From Bacteroidota bacterium (lineage in GTDB: Bacteria; Bacteroidota; Bacteroidia; Flavobacteriales_D; Crocinitomicaceae), in the NCBI GenBank assembly GCA_030148165.1, contig JASBTZ010000013.1:186001-250000 (forward strand): 64,000 nucleotides of DNA, in the 5' to 3' direction. The translations under genes were made by a program, and so were the position numbers. The notes under the pieces are model-generated. The model searched no databases. It saw nothing but the letters and a program-made list of their open reading frames with translations, and was not told where the DNA came from. Of this stretch, positions 43,831-52,675 are shown piece after piece (the first letter of the stretch is position 1; each line of letters starts with the position of its first letter).

Positions 43831-45405
43831 TTAACGTAGATGTTCAATTGCTCTGATCACCTCTTTGTCACTCTTATTGTTGACTTCATAAAACCCCTGC
43901 TCCATCCAAAGCTGTCTCGCAATTTCACTTTTGAGGAGTTTTTTAAGCAGTGTTTTACTTTGACGAAGTCCGTTTTCATCAAGCTTCACATCGTAAAATT
44001 TCGCTGCGTAGGTCGTAAATCGATCAAGAAGATCATCACTGACATTAAATGATGCTGCGTAATTTTTTGGCGTAGACCATTTATTCCTATTGGAGGAGGC
44101 GTAATCAAAACTAAATGCATTGATCGCAGCGGTGTACCTCAACTGCGACAAATACCAGCTCGAACCTAATGTGTCAAGCGGTACAAATATGTCCGGCATT
44201 ATACCACCACCACCATAAACAATCTTTCCTCCCGGCGTCACGAATTTTAACGAGTCTACAAACAAACTCGAATCCGGGCTGTATAATTCGCCGTTGTCAT
44301 ACCGCTCCATCTGGTCCCCGTAATATTCTTCAATATCCCCATTATACGGTTTTTGAATACATCTACCTGTTGGTGTGTAATAGCGTGCAACCGTTAACCT
44401 CAGAGTACTGCCATCCCTAAGTACCATATCTTCCTGAACAAGTCCCTTTCCGAATGACCTTCTACCGATTATGGTTCCCCGATCATTGTCCTGAATAGCT
44501 CCTGCTAATATTTCTGAAGCGGATGCACTGTTGGAATTGATTAAAATGGCAACCTCTACGTCTTTTAATGAACCATTTGGAGTTGATCGAATGACCTCTT
44601 TTTGAGAGTGAACTCCTCGAGTCTCTACTATCGGAACATTATTTCTCAGAAATTCATCAGCAATATCCGTCGCAGCAGATAATACTCCCCCGCCATTATT
44701 CCGTAAATCAACGATTAACTTCTTGAGCCCATTGTCTTTCAATACTCTAACCGCCTTTCTGAACTCACTTGCAGTGTTCAATGAGAATCGGTCGATACGA
44801 ACAAAACCGATTTCGTCGTCAATCATATAATATGCTGTCACGGATTCAACAGGTATGGTGCCCCGACGAACTTGTTTTTTATATGTTTTCCCATTACGTA
44901 AAACAGTGATGTCGACAAAGGTTCCTGCTTCTCCTTTTAGCATACCCATGATTCGCTCATTCGTTATGTCGCCTGTAACTTCCTCATCATCAACAACAAT
45001 AATTTTATCCCCTGCTTTGAGTCCGGCTGCCATAGAAGGAGAATCATTTAAAACATTCGTTATACAAACTGTATCGCGAATAATGAAAAACCTAATCCCC
45101 ACTCCACCAAAATTTCCACGGATTTCTTCATTCATGGCTTCAATCTCCGATGCGGGGATGTAATTGCTATGAGGATCCAGGGTATGTAGCATGTTGCCAA
45201 TAGTTTCCTCAAAAAGCCTTTCGCTGTTAACAGAATCTACATACTTGCGATCAAGTATTTGAAGGATGTCCTGAATTTTTTGGTATTTCGAATCGGTATT
45301 AATCGCAACCGGTTCAGTTTTATCAGCAAGCACATTTCCCAGGTATAATCCTGATGCCATGCTTACCGCAATAAAAAGTGGTATGAGAAAGCCGCTATTC
45401 TTCAT
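43831..45405 (-). CDS. S41 family C-terminal processing protease
   Basis: The 524-residue Ctp/Tsp-type serine protease is anchored to the envelope by an N-terminal segment (FLIPLFIAVSMASGLYLG). It degrades or trims exported proteins. After an N-terminal helical region comes a PDZ domain (FGGVGIRFFI...LNDSPSMAAGLKAGDKIIVVDD). The catalytic Ser/Lys pair is within SNSASASEILAGA (about 293-297) and SFGKGLVQ (K320). The start was set to the ATG one codon inside the TTG frame. It overlaps the end of the dCMP deaminase gene by 11 bases. Confidence 0.95.
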   Translation of the reverse strand: MKNSGFLIPLFIAVSMASGLYLGNVLADKTEPVAINTDSKYQKIQDILQILDRKYVDSVNSERLFEETIGNMLHTLDPHSNYIPASEIEAMNEEIRGNFGGVGIRFFIIRDTVCITNVLNDSPSMAAGLKAGDKIIVVDDEEVTGDITNERIMGMLKGEAGTFVDITVLRNGKTYKKQVRRGTIPVESVTAYYMIDDEIGFVRIDRFSLNTASEFRKAVRVLKDNGLKKLIVDLRNNGGGVLSAATDIADEFLRNNVPIVETRGVHSQKEVIRSTPNGSLKDVEVAILINSNSASASEILAGAIQDNDRGTIIGRRSFGKGLVQEDMVLRDGSTLRLTVARYYTPTGRCIQKPYNGDIEEYYGDQMERYDNGELYSPDSSLFVDSLKFVTPGGKIVYGGGGIMPDIFVPLDTLGSSWYLSQLRYTAAINAFSFDYASSNRNKWSTPKNYAASFNVSDDLLDRFTTYAAKFYDVKLDENGLRQSKTLLKKLLKSEIARQLWMEQGFYEVNNKSDKEVIRAIEHLR

Positions 45406-45838
45406 CAAATGGATTTTCTATTTGTACAATATCTACACCTGCACTTTCGAGAAACTTCAACCCGCTGTCGTCTTTGTATGATCGGCTGAATACCACTTTT
45501 GAAATCCCGGCCTGGACAACTAATTTACTGCATTCCTTGCAAGGGGACAGGGTTAAATAAAGTGTGGCGCCACCACAGTCATGTGTTGATTTGGCAACTT
45601 TTAATATAGCATTGGCTTCCGCATGAAGAACGTACCATAGTGTTTCACCCGCATCATCTTCACAGCAATTGTCAAAACCACTCGGTGCACCATTAAATCC
45701 ATCCGAAATGATCATCCGGTCTTTAACGATTAATGCCCCTACTTTTTTGCGATTACAATGTGAAAGTTGCGCCCACGTTTCCGCCATCCTCAAATAGGCT
45801 TTATCGTATCGAAGTTGTTTGGCGTGTTCTTTAGTCAT
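45395..45838 (-). CDS. dCMP deaminase (ComEB-like)
   Basis: This zinc enzyme turns dCMP into dUMP for thymidylate synthesis. The 147 residues start at the ATG at 45838; the longer frame overlaps the response-regulator gene and adds no family sequence. The zinc and catalytic motifs are HAEANAI (His, Glu) and LSPCKECSK (two Cys). The substrate-binding NGAPSGFDNC is also present. Flavobacterial dCMP deaminases often precede an S41 protease gene, as here. Confidence 0.94.
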   Translation of the reverse strand: MTKEHAKQLRYDKAYLRMAETWAQLSHCNRKKVGALIVKDRMIISDGFNGAPSGFDNCCEDDAGETLWYVLHAEANAILKVAKSTHDCGGATLYLTLSPCKECSKLVVQAGISKVVFSRSYKDDSGLKFLESAGVDIVQIENPFDEE

Positions 45839-45896
45839 GCGAGTATCAAAAGTAGTGTTTATCTGAGTGATTCGTTTAAATGAGGTCAAGTTTAAC

Positions 45897-46577
45897 TTAA
45901 CTTGTGAATTTGTATCCAACCCCTCTTACTGAATGAAAATGCTTTGGGTCTTTTGGGTTATCTTCAAAGTATTTCCTTAGCTGAAGAATAAAGTTGTCAA
46001 TCGTACGAGTCGTTGGAAACTGGTCTTTACCCCAAACCCGGTCTAAGATTTCCGAACGGGAAACAACCTCGTTTTCCTTTTCCTTAAACAACTTGATTAA
46101 CTCAATCTCCTTTCTGGATAATGTTAGATTAGAGCCGGAAGTGTTGTTACTGGCCTCATAACTTTTGAAGTTAATTATCCAGTCACCAATAGACACTTCG
46201 TCTTCTGTCGTCTGGAGTTTAGAATTGGTTAATACCCGAACGCGAAGCAAAAGTTCTTCCAGGTCAAATGGTTTCGGGAGATAATCATTCCCTCCTGCCT
46301 TTAGACCTTCTATTCGGTCCGTTGTGGTGCCTTTTGCTGACAAAAACAAAACGGGAACATTTGATTCTTCACGCACTCTTCTGCATATTTCCACCCCGTT
46401 CATACCCGGTAACATCACATCCAATATCAATAAAGCATACGAAGGATCGTTACGTATGGCTTCGTAGGCTTCTTGTCCATTCGCAAAATGATCAACCTCA
46501 AAACCATCCAGTTTCAAGTTCAATTGGATCATCTCTGCGAGACTCTCCTCATCTTCTACTACGCAAATCCTCGTCAT
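45897..46577 (-). CDS. OmpR/PhoB-family response regulator
   Basis: This 226-residue DNA-binding regulator has a receiver domain (phosphorylated Asp D53 in LLILDVMLPG, conserved Lys in YLPKPFDLEE) and a winged-helix domain (TRTIDNFILQLRKYFEDNPKDPKHFHSVRGVGYKFTS). No histidine kinase is in the window, so it is an orphan here and its partner must be encoded elsewhere. It is transcribed divergently from purH; the 172-base gap between them should hold both promoters. It is first in an operon-like run leading to dCMP deaminase and S41 protease. Confidence 0.95.
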   Translation of the reverse strand: MTRICVVEDEESLAEMIQLNLKLDGFEVDHFANGQEAYEAIRNDPSYALLILDVMLPGMNGVEICRRVREESNVPVLFLSAKGTTTDRIEGLKAGGNDYLPKPFDLEELLLRVRVLTNSKLQTTEDEVSIGDWIINFKSYEASNNTSGSNLTLSRKEIELIKLFKEKENEVVSRSEILDRVWGKDQFPTTRTIDNFILQLRKYFEDNPKDPKHFHSVRGVGYKFTS

Positions 46578-46716
46578 GAAATAAATTTATCAGGATAAAA
46601 ATAAGGATTCGATGCAAAAGCACATAGATTTTTCTGGAACTTCGAATAACTAACAAATCGTTAATAACTAATTGAAATTATCAATTGCCGGTCATGCGAA
46701 AATGGCTTATTTGAAG

Positions 46717-46724
46717 TAGTTTTG
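46717..46724 (+). promoter_or_regulatory. Promoter -7 element of purH
   Basis: TAGTTTTG fits TAnnTTTG and lies 26 bases before the ATG. The -33 side is not convincing. No purine operator was recognised in the gap. Confidence 0.45.
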
Positions 46725-46750
46725 CACTTTGTTAAAATTGATCCGATAAC

Positions 46751-48274
46751 ATGCGAAAAGAAATCAAATCAGCCCTTATTTCTGTGTTTAATAAAGACGG
46801 GCTGGAGTCTATTGTTAAAGAACTTCATAAGAACAATGTTGTAATTTATTCTACGGGAGGAACCCAGGCTTTCATAGAAGATCTTGGTGTTCCGGTAGAA
46901 CGTGTTGAAGACCTTACATCCTATCCTTCGATTTTAGGTGGACGTGTAAAGACGCTTCACCCAAAAGTTTTTGGAGGAATTTTATCGAGACGGGATTTGA
47001 AAGATGATCAGCTTCAAATAGCTGAATACGATATTCCGGAAATTGATCTGGTAATCGTTGATCTATATCCTTTCGAGGATACGGTGGCTTCCGGTGCGGA
47101 TCATGCTGCTATTATTGAAAAAATAGATATCGGTGGAATTTCATTGATTCGCGCTGCGGCTAAAAATTACAAGGATGTGGTCATTATTCCTTCAAAAGAT
47201 CAATATGGTACACTACTTGAAATTTTACAATCGAACGGAAACACGACCTCAATAGAAGAAAGAAAGGTGTTCGCACGTGATGCTTTTGACGTTTCATCCA
47301 ATTACGACACGCACATATTTAATTATTTCGACGACAATTCTGGAAGCTCGTTCAAGCAAAGCCAGATGCAGTCACAATCGCTTCGTTACGGAGAAAATCC
47401 ACACCAAAAAGGAACCTTCTTCGGCAATCTGAATGAAATGTTTGATAAGCTACACGGTAAGGAGTTATCCTATAATAATTTACTCGATGTAGATGCCGCA
47501 GTTAATCTTATTTCTGAATTCAAAAATGACGAGCCAACTTTTGCGATTCTGAAACATAATAACGCATGTGGTCTTGCAACGAGATCAAGCATTGAGGAAG
47601 CATACAAAGACGCACTTGCAGGGGATCCGGTCAGTGCCTTCGGTGGTATACTTATCAGTAACTCGAAGATTAACCTCGCATGTGCTAATGACATCAATGA
47701 ATTATTCTGTGAAGTTGTAATTGCCCCGGAATACGATGCTGAAGCACTAGAACTTTTGAAAAGTAAAAAGAACAGAATTATCCTTGTTCAAAAGAATATT
47801 GATTTACCTGAGACTCAATTCCGATCTATTCTGAACGGGGTCCTTGCTCAGGACAAAGATCTGAAACAAGAAGTGAAAACAGACCTTGAATGCAAAACGA
47901 AGGCCGCTCCATCTGATTCAGACATCGAAGATCTTCTCTTCGCAAATAAATTGGTTAAACATACGAAGTCGAATACGATCGTGCTAGCAAAAAATAAACA
48001 GTTATTGGCAAGCGGAACTGGTCAGACATCTCGTGTAGATGCATTAAGACAAGCTATCGTGAAGGCTAATGCTTTCAACTTTGATCTCAACGGGGCTGTC
48101 ATGGCGTCGGATGCGTTCTTTCCATTTCCTGATTGCGTTGAAATCGCCTATGAAGCGGGTGTTCGATCAGTGATTCAACCGGGAGGTTCAATTAAGGATG
48201 AACTGTCGATCAACTATTGTGATGAACATGGAATGGCTATGGTATTTACGGGCACAAGACATTTTAAGCATTAA
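46751..48274 (+). CDS. purH: Bifunctional AICAR transformylase/IMP cyclohydrolase
   Basis: PurH carries out the last two steps of IMP synthesis. The N-terminal MGS-like cyclohydrolase shows YSTGGTQAF and LGGRVKTLHPKVFGGILSRR. The C-terminal transformylase shows RYGENPHQKG, LSYNNLLDVDAA, AILKHNNACGLA (often KHxNPCG; here Ala for Pro) and QTSRVDALRQA. The C-terminus GTRHFKH is typical. The 507-residue length is normal. Confidence 0.97.
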   Translation: MRKEIKSALISVFNKDGLESIVKELHKNNVVIYSTGGTQAFIEDLGVPVERVEDLTSYPSILGGRVKTLHPKVFGGILSRRDLKDDQLQIAEYDIPEIDLVIVDLYPFEDTVASGADHAAIIEKIDIGGISLIRAAAKNYKDVVIIPSKDQYGTLLEILQSNGNTTSIEERKVFARDAFDVSSNYDTHIFNYFDDNSGSSFKQSQMQSQSLRYGENPHQKGTFFGNLNEMFDKLHGKELSYNNLLDVDAAVNLISEFKNDEPTFAILKHNNACGLATRSSIEEAYKDALAGDPVSAFGGILISNSKINLACANDINELFCEVVIAPEYDAEALELLKSKKNRIILVQKNIDLPETQFRSILNGVLAQDKDLKQEVKTDLECKTKAAPSDSDIEDLLFANKLVKHTKSNTIVLAKNKQLLASGTGQTSRVDALRQAIVKANAFNFDLNGAVMASDAFFPFPDCVEIAYEAGVRSVIQPGGSIKDELSINYCDEHGMAMVFTGTRHFKH

Positions 48275-48349
48275 TTATTCGATGTTAAATAAAATAAAGG
48301 TATATTCACTATATAAATTACTCTCCAAACAAGCGCCACTGTAAGGAAA

Positions 48350-49375
48350 ATGGGATTATTTAGCTTTTTAACTCAAGAAATTGCAATTGATCTGGGTACA
48401 GCAAACACCTTGATCATTATGAACGACAAAGTTGTTGTCGACGAACCTAGTATTGTCGCAAAAGACATTCAATCAGGCAAAATAGTTGCCATTGGAAAGA
48501 AAGCACAGCAAATGCATGGAAAGACCCACCGTCTAATAGAAACGGTTCGTCCACTGCGCGATGGTGTAATTGCTGACTTCCAGGCTGCCGAGCAAATGAT
48601 TCGCGGAATGATCAAAATGATCGGAAATTCACGAAGTCTTTTTAACCCTTCCTTGCGAATGGTAATCTGTATTCCATCAGGCATTACCGAAGTAGAAAAA
48701 AGAGCGGTTCGAGATTCGGCTGAACATGCAGGTGCAAAAGAAGTATACTTGATTCACGAACCTATGGCAGCTGCAATTGGTATCGGTATCGATGTGGAAG
48801 AGCCAATGGGTAACATGATCATTGATATAGGTGGAGGTACTTCTGAGATTGCCGTTATTGCATTGGGTGGAATCGTATGTGACAAGTCAATTCGCGTTGC
48901 AGGAGATGATTTCACGCAAGATATTGAGGAATATATGCGTCGTCAGCACAACATACTTGTTGGTGAGAGAACAGCTGAAGAAATTAAGATTAATGTGGGT
49001 GCGGCATTGCCTGAACTAGATAATCCGCCAGAAGACTACCCGGTTCAGGGACGTGATCTAATGACGGGTATCCCGAAAGAAATTGTGATCTCTTATACCG
49101 AAGTTGCACATGCGCTGGATAAAACGATCTCGAAAATTGAGGAAGCAATATTATCAGCACTCGAGATGACACCACCTGAATTATCAGCAGATATCTATAA
49201 GACAGGTATCTATCTGGCTGGTGGAGGATCCATGTTAAGAGGATTGGATAAGCGAATTTCACTCAAAACGAAATTGCCTGTGCATATTGCTGAAGACCCC
49301 TTAAGAGCTGTTGCCAGGGGCACAAGTATTGCCTTGAAAAACATCGACAGATTCCAGTTCTTGATCCGGGATTAA
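48350..49375 (+). CDS. mreB: Rod shape-determining protein MreB
   Basis: MreB is the bacterial actin that directs lateral cell-wall synthesis. The 341 residues contain the phosphate-1 loop AIDLGTANTLI, the phosphate-2 motif IDIGGGTSEIAVIALGG and the adenosine motif YLAGGGSMLRGLD. It opens the mreB-mreC-mreD-pbp2-rodA cluster, all on the plus strand with short gaps or overlaps. Confidence 0.98.
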   Translation: MGLFSFLTQEIAIDLGTANTLIIMNDKVVVDEPSIVAKDIQSGKIVAIGKKAQQMHGKTHRLIETVRPLRDGVIADFQAAEQMIRGMIKMIGNSRSLFNPSLRMVICIPSGITEVEKRAVRDSAEHAGAKEVYLIHEPMAAAIGIGIDVEEPMGNMIIDIGGGTSEIAVIALGGIVCDKSIRVAGDDFTQDIEEYMRRQHNILVGERTAEEIKINVGAALPELDNPPEDYPVQGRDLMTGIPKEIVISYTEVAHALDKTISKIEEAILSALEMTPPELSADIYKTGIYLAGGGSMLRGLDKRISLKTKLPVHIAEDPLRAVARGTSIALKNIDRFQFLIRD

Positions 49376-49436
49376 TTCCGTAAAATCTAATCGATAACAT
49401 AAGGATTAAAGCAAATGCTTTTTCCTATTTTTGTAT

Positions 49437-50294
49437 ATGCGCAACTTCCTTGCATTTATTCAACGATTTAGAGTGTTTCTCGTGTTCGCGGGACTGCAGA
49501 TTGTAGCGCTTACATTATACTTCACATTTCTTTCTTATCCGCGAACTCAATTTCTGACTACAGCGTCCTATGTGAACGGCTCCTTACTGTCGGTGAGACA
49601 CCAGGTGTCAAAACACTTCGCACTCGAAGAAAACAACAGACTCCTTCAGGAGGAAAATATTGCTCTTCGTTCACAACTTCCTCAAAGTTATGTCCAGCTT
49701 GAAAAAGAACATTTGAAGGACAGTATGCTCGCGGAAATTGATGATACCTTGTATCAACAACAGTACAGCTATATTCCGGCCACAGTTATTAATTCAACAC
49801 ATGATAAAAGAAATAATTACCTCACGCTAAATGTCGGCAAACTACACGGAGTTGAGCGAGGAATGGGCGTTTTTTCCAGTGAAGGCATCGTAGGTGTAAT
49901 TCATAATTCAAATGATTATTATTCTGTTGTAAAGTCCTGCTTGACTGAAAACATCAACGTGGACATCATGATCGCCTCATCGGGTCAGTTCGGTTTGCTT
50001 AAGTGGAATGGTGTGAGTCCGAATAAAGGTACCATGTGGGGTGTGTCAAACGACTTAGACATTAAGTTATGGTCAAAAGTCGTCACAAGAGGCGGAGGTG
50101 GAATCTTTCCAAGAGGGCTGCCTGTAGGAAAGATCAGTAAGAAAACTCCGGTAGAGGGGAAGCCTTTATGGGAGTTGACCATTAATTACGCTGTTGATTA
50201 TAAATCGCTTCAACGCGTTTATGTCATTAAAAACCTCTTGCGCGTAGAGCAAGAAAAAATAGAAGCGAGCATACCGCCAGAACTGGATGAATAG
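49437..50294 (+). CDS. mreC: Rod shape-determining protein MreC
   Basis: MreC is a bitopic scaffold with an N-terminal membrane helix (VFLVFAGLQIVALTLYFTFLSY), a coiled coil (about residues 60-90, rich in Leu/Glu) and a periplasmic double beta-barrel (RGMGVFSSEGIVGVIHNSNDYYSVVKSCL, then RGGGGIFPRGLPVGKI). The start was placed at the ATG two codons inside a TTG-started frame. It overlaps the mreD start by eight bases. The length (285) is normal. Confidence 0.95.
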   Translation: MRNFLAFIQRFRVFLVFAGLQIVALTLYFTFLSYPRTQFLTTASYVNGSLLSVRHQVSKHFALEENNRLLQEENIALRSQLPQSYVQLEKEHLKDSMLAEIDDTLYQQQYSYIPATVINSTHDKRNNYLTLNVGKLHGVERGMGVFSSEGIVGVIHNSNDYYSVVKSCLTENINVDIMIASSGQFGLLKWNGVSPNKGTMWGVSNDLDIKLWSKVVTRGGGGIFPRGLPVGKISKKTPVEGKPLWELTINYAVDYKSLQRVYVIKNLLRVEQEKIEASIPPELDE

Positions 50295-50808
50295 TCTTGT
50301 TAAACATATTGCTCGTTTCATCGGATTAATTCTGATACAAACTCTTGTTCTTAATCAGATCGAAATAGGTCTTGGAATTCAAATCATGGTCTATCCATTA
50401 TTTGTGCTTTTACTTCCTGTTGAAATGAAAGTAATACCATTAATGCTTGTTGCTTTCGCCATGGGACTTCTGATCGATTCAATGTCAAACACTTATGGCT
50501 TACATGCATCATCCTTGTTGCTGTTTGCCTATACAAGGCCCATGATTTTTAAAATGTTCGCCCCGCGAGATGATTATGACCCGCTTTTAGAAACACACAT
50601 CTTCGACATGGGAAGGGCGTGGTTTATTCGCGTATTTGGAATACTATTGTTGATTCATCACTTCTGGTTTTTCCTACTCGAAATGTTCCGATTTGATGAG
50701 ATTTTCTATATCCTGCAAAAAACAGCTTTAAGCGTTATAATCTCCTTCATTTTCTGTATTTTATTACAGTACCTCTTTATTCGAAACAGAAAAGAAAATG
50801 CAATTTGA
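50287..50808 (+). CDS. mreD: Rod shape-determining protein MreD
   Basis: This 173-residue polytopic membrane protein has about five segments (for example FIGLILIQTLVLNQIEIGLG, VIPLMLVAFAMGLLIDSMSNTYGLHASSLLLFAYTRP, ALSVIISFIFCILLQYLFI). MreD is poorly conserved, and the position between mreC and pbp2 supports the name. It overlaps both neighbours. Confidence 0.88.
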   Translation: MNSLVKHIARFIGLILIQTLVLNQIEIGLGIQIMVYPLFVLLLPVEMKVIPLMLVAFAMGLLIDSMSNTYGLHASSLLLFAYTRPMIFKMFAPRDDYDPLLETHIFDMGRAWFIRVFGILLLIHHFWFFLLEMFRFDEIFYILQKTALSVIISFIFCILLQYLFIRNRKENAI

Positions 50809-52675
50809 TTCCCGTAAATATGTAATTATTACATTTTTCATCCTCATTGGGATCATTTACGTTTTCAAACTCTTTTACATGCAGGTTGTTGATGACAGCT
50901 GGAAGCTAAGAGCTCAGCAACTGGCAGAAAAGCGTATTGAGATCACCCCTCCGCGTGCGGTTGTATTTGACCGGAACGGTAAAAAGATTGTCTCCAATAA
51001 GACGTACTATAACTTAATGATGGTAGAAGACAATATCGTTGATCTGGATACTGTAGCTTTTGCCAAATTAATCGGTTGGTCAGTTCAGGAAGTCCGTGAT
51101 CGCTTCGTTGAAATCGTTGAGGGCGAAGGGGTATACACCAGCCCGCACACTGGCAAAACAACCCCAAACTACCAATCCATTCGGGCATATCCTTTTATTA
51201 AGGAATTGACAGCAGATGAGATGTCCAAAATTGCACCGCATCTTGACAAATATCCGGGTTTCTACGAGGATGTTACAAGTATGCGAAACTATCCGTATGC
51301 AAGTGGGGCTAATATACTTGGATATCTTGCAGAAGTTACACGCGAAGAGGTAGATAGAGATGAATTTTACAGGCCCGGACAGGTTATTGGTCGCGCCGGA
51401 ATTGAAGCTTTTTATGAAAAACAATTTCGGGGAAAGAAAGGTGTTCATTACATCGTTTCGTCCGCCATGAACAACACCGTAGGTGCCTTTGAGGATGGTA
51501 AATACGACACCGTTGCCATACAGGCCCCAGCACTTTACATGGGTCTCGATGTCGATCTTCAAGCATATGGAGAAAAACTACTTCAAAACAAACGAGGCTG
51601 TATTGTCGCTATCGAACCGGCTACGGGTGAGATACTGGCCCTTGTATCATCTCCAAGTTATGATCCAAACTTGCTGGTAGGTAATCGAAATATTCGCGAA
51701 AACTATCCGAAACTATTACAGAATCCGGACAAACCGCTTTTTCCTAGACCATTGGCCTCGGAATATATGCCCGGATCGACGTTTAAACTTTTGCAATCAC
51801 TTATTGGTTTGCAGGAGGGTGTTATTCATGAAAACACAGGTTTTCCTTGTAATAAAAGTGTTGTTGGTTGTCACAACCATCCATCTGCTCAATCTGTCAC
51901 TCAGGCTGTTCAGATGTCTTGCAATCCTTATTACTATGCTGTAACGCGACGAATCATTCACCAGAATAAATCCAAAGACATTTACGAAGATGCCGAGATT
52001 GGTCTCGGAATTTGGGCAAAATACATGCATAGTTTTGGACTCGGTCAGCGACTTGAAACTGACATTACAGGCTTAAGACCTGGCGTCATTCCCGATCCTG
52101 CCTATTACGATAAATGGTATGGTCATCACCAATGGAAGTTCTCAACGATCAGATCCATTTCGATTGGACAGGGAGAAGTGCAATTAACTCCGCTTCAGTT
52201 AGCGAATGTTGCGGCTATAATGGCGAATCGGGGTTGGTATTATACCCCTCACTTTGTGTCATCTATTGGCGAGGATGGGCCGCTCCCTCAGTACAGGAAG
52301 AAGCATTACACGATGGTTGACAGAAAAAACTTCGACCCGGTAATAGAAGGAATGCGAAGGGTTGTCTGGGAACCCGGAGGCACTGCACGAAGGGCTCGTA
52401 TTGATGGCATTACAGTCTGTGGTAAAACCGGAACCGTTGAGAATTATATTGGTCAGGTAAAACAAAAAAATCATTCGGTTTTTATTGCTTTTGCACCTAT
52501 GAATGACCCAAAAATTGCCATTGCAGTATTCATTGAAAATGCCGGTGGCGGTGGAGGAACCTGGGCTGCTCCCACAGCCAGTCTGATGATCGAGAAGTAC
52601 ATCAACGGCGAGGTTAAAAGTACAGCTAAGGAAGAGCGTATCATGAACGCAGTATTAAAAGGTGGCCCTAAATGA
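50798..52675 (+). CDS. mrdA: Penicillin-binding protein 2, elongation transpeptidase
   Basis: This class B PBP crosslinks peptidoglycan during rod elongation. There is an N-terminal membrane helix (VIITFFILIGIIYVFKLFYMQVV), a dimerisation domain and a C-terminal transpeptidase. Motifs are SxxK (S327, GSTFK), SxN (MSCNP) and KTG (CGKTGTVEN). The N-terminal ITPPRAVVFDRNGKKIVSN is typical. The 625-residue length is normal. It overlaps mreD and shares ATGA with rodA. Confidence 0.97.
   Translation: MQFDSRKYVIITFFILIGIIYVFKLFYMQVVDDSWKLRAQQLAEKRIEITPPRAVVFDRNGKKIVSNKTYYNLMMVEDNIVDLDTVAFAKLIGWSVQEVRDRFVEIVEGEGVYTSPHTGKTTPNYQSIRAYPFIKELTADEMSKIAPHLDKYPGFYEDVTSMRNYPYASGANILGYLAEVTREEVDRDEFYRPGQVIGRAGIEAFYEKQFRGKKGVHYIVSSAMNNTVGAFEDGKYDTVAIQAPALYMGLDVDLQAYGEKLLQNKRGCIVAIEPATGEILALVSSPSYDPNLLVGNRNIRENYPKLLQNPDKPLFPRPLASEYMPGSTFKLLQSLIGLQEGVIHENTGFPCNKSVVGCHNHPSAQSVTQAVQMSCNPYYYAVTRRIIHQNKSKDIYEDAEIGLGIWAKYMHSFGLGQRLETDITGLRPGVIPDPAYYDKWYGHHQWKFSTIRSISIGQGEVQLTPLQLANVAAIMANRGWYYTPHFVSSIGEDGPLPQYRKKHYTMVDRKNFDPVIEGMRRVVWEPGGTARRARIDGITVCGKTGTVENYIGQVKQKNHSVFIAFAPMNDPKIAIAVFIENAGGGGGTWAAPTASLMIEKYINGEVKSTAKEERIMNAVLKGGPK

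Noticed and set aside
49426-49433. TATTTTTG resembling a promoter -7 box in front of mreC.
   Set aside because: It would start transcription at or after the mreC start codon, so it is probably a chance match inside the mreB-mreC gap.
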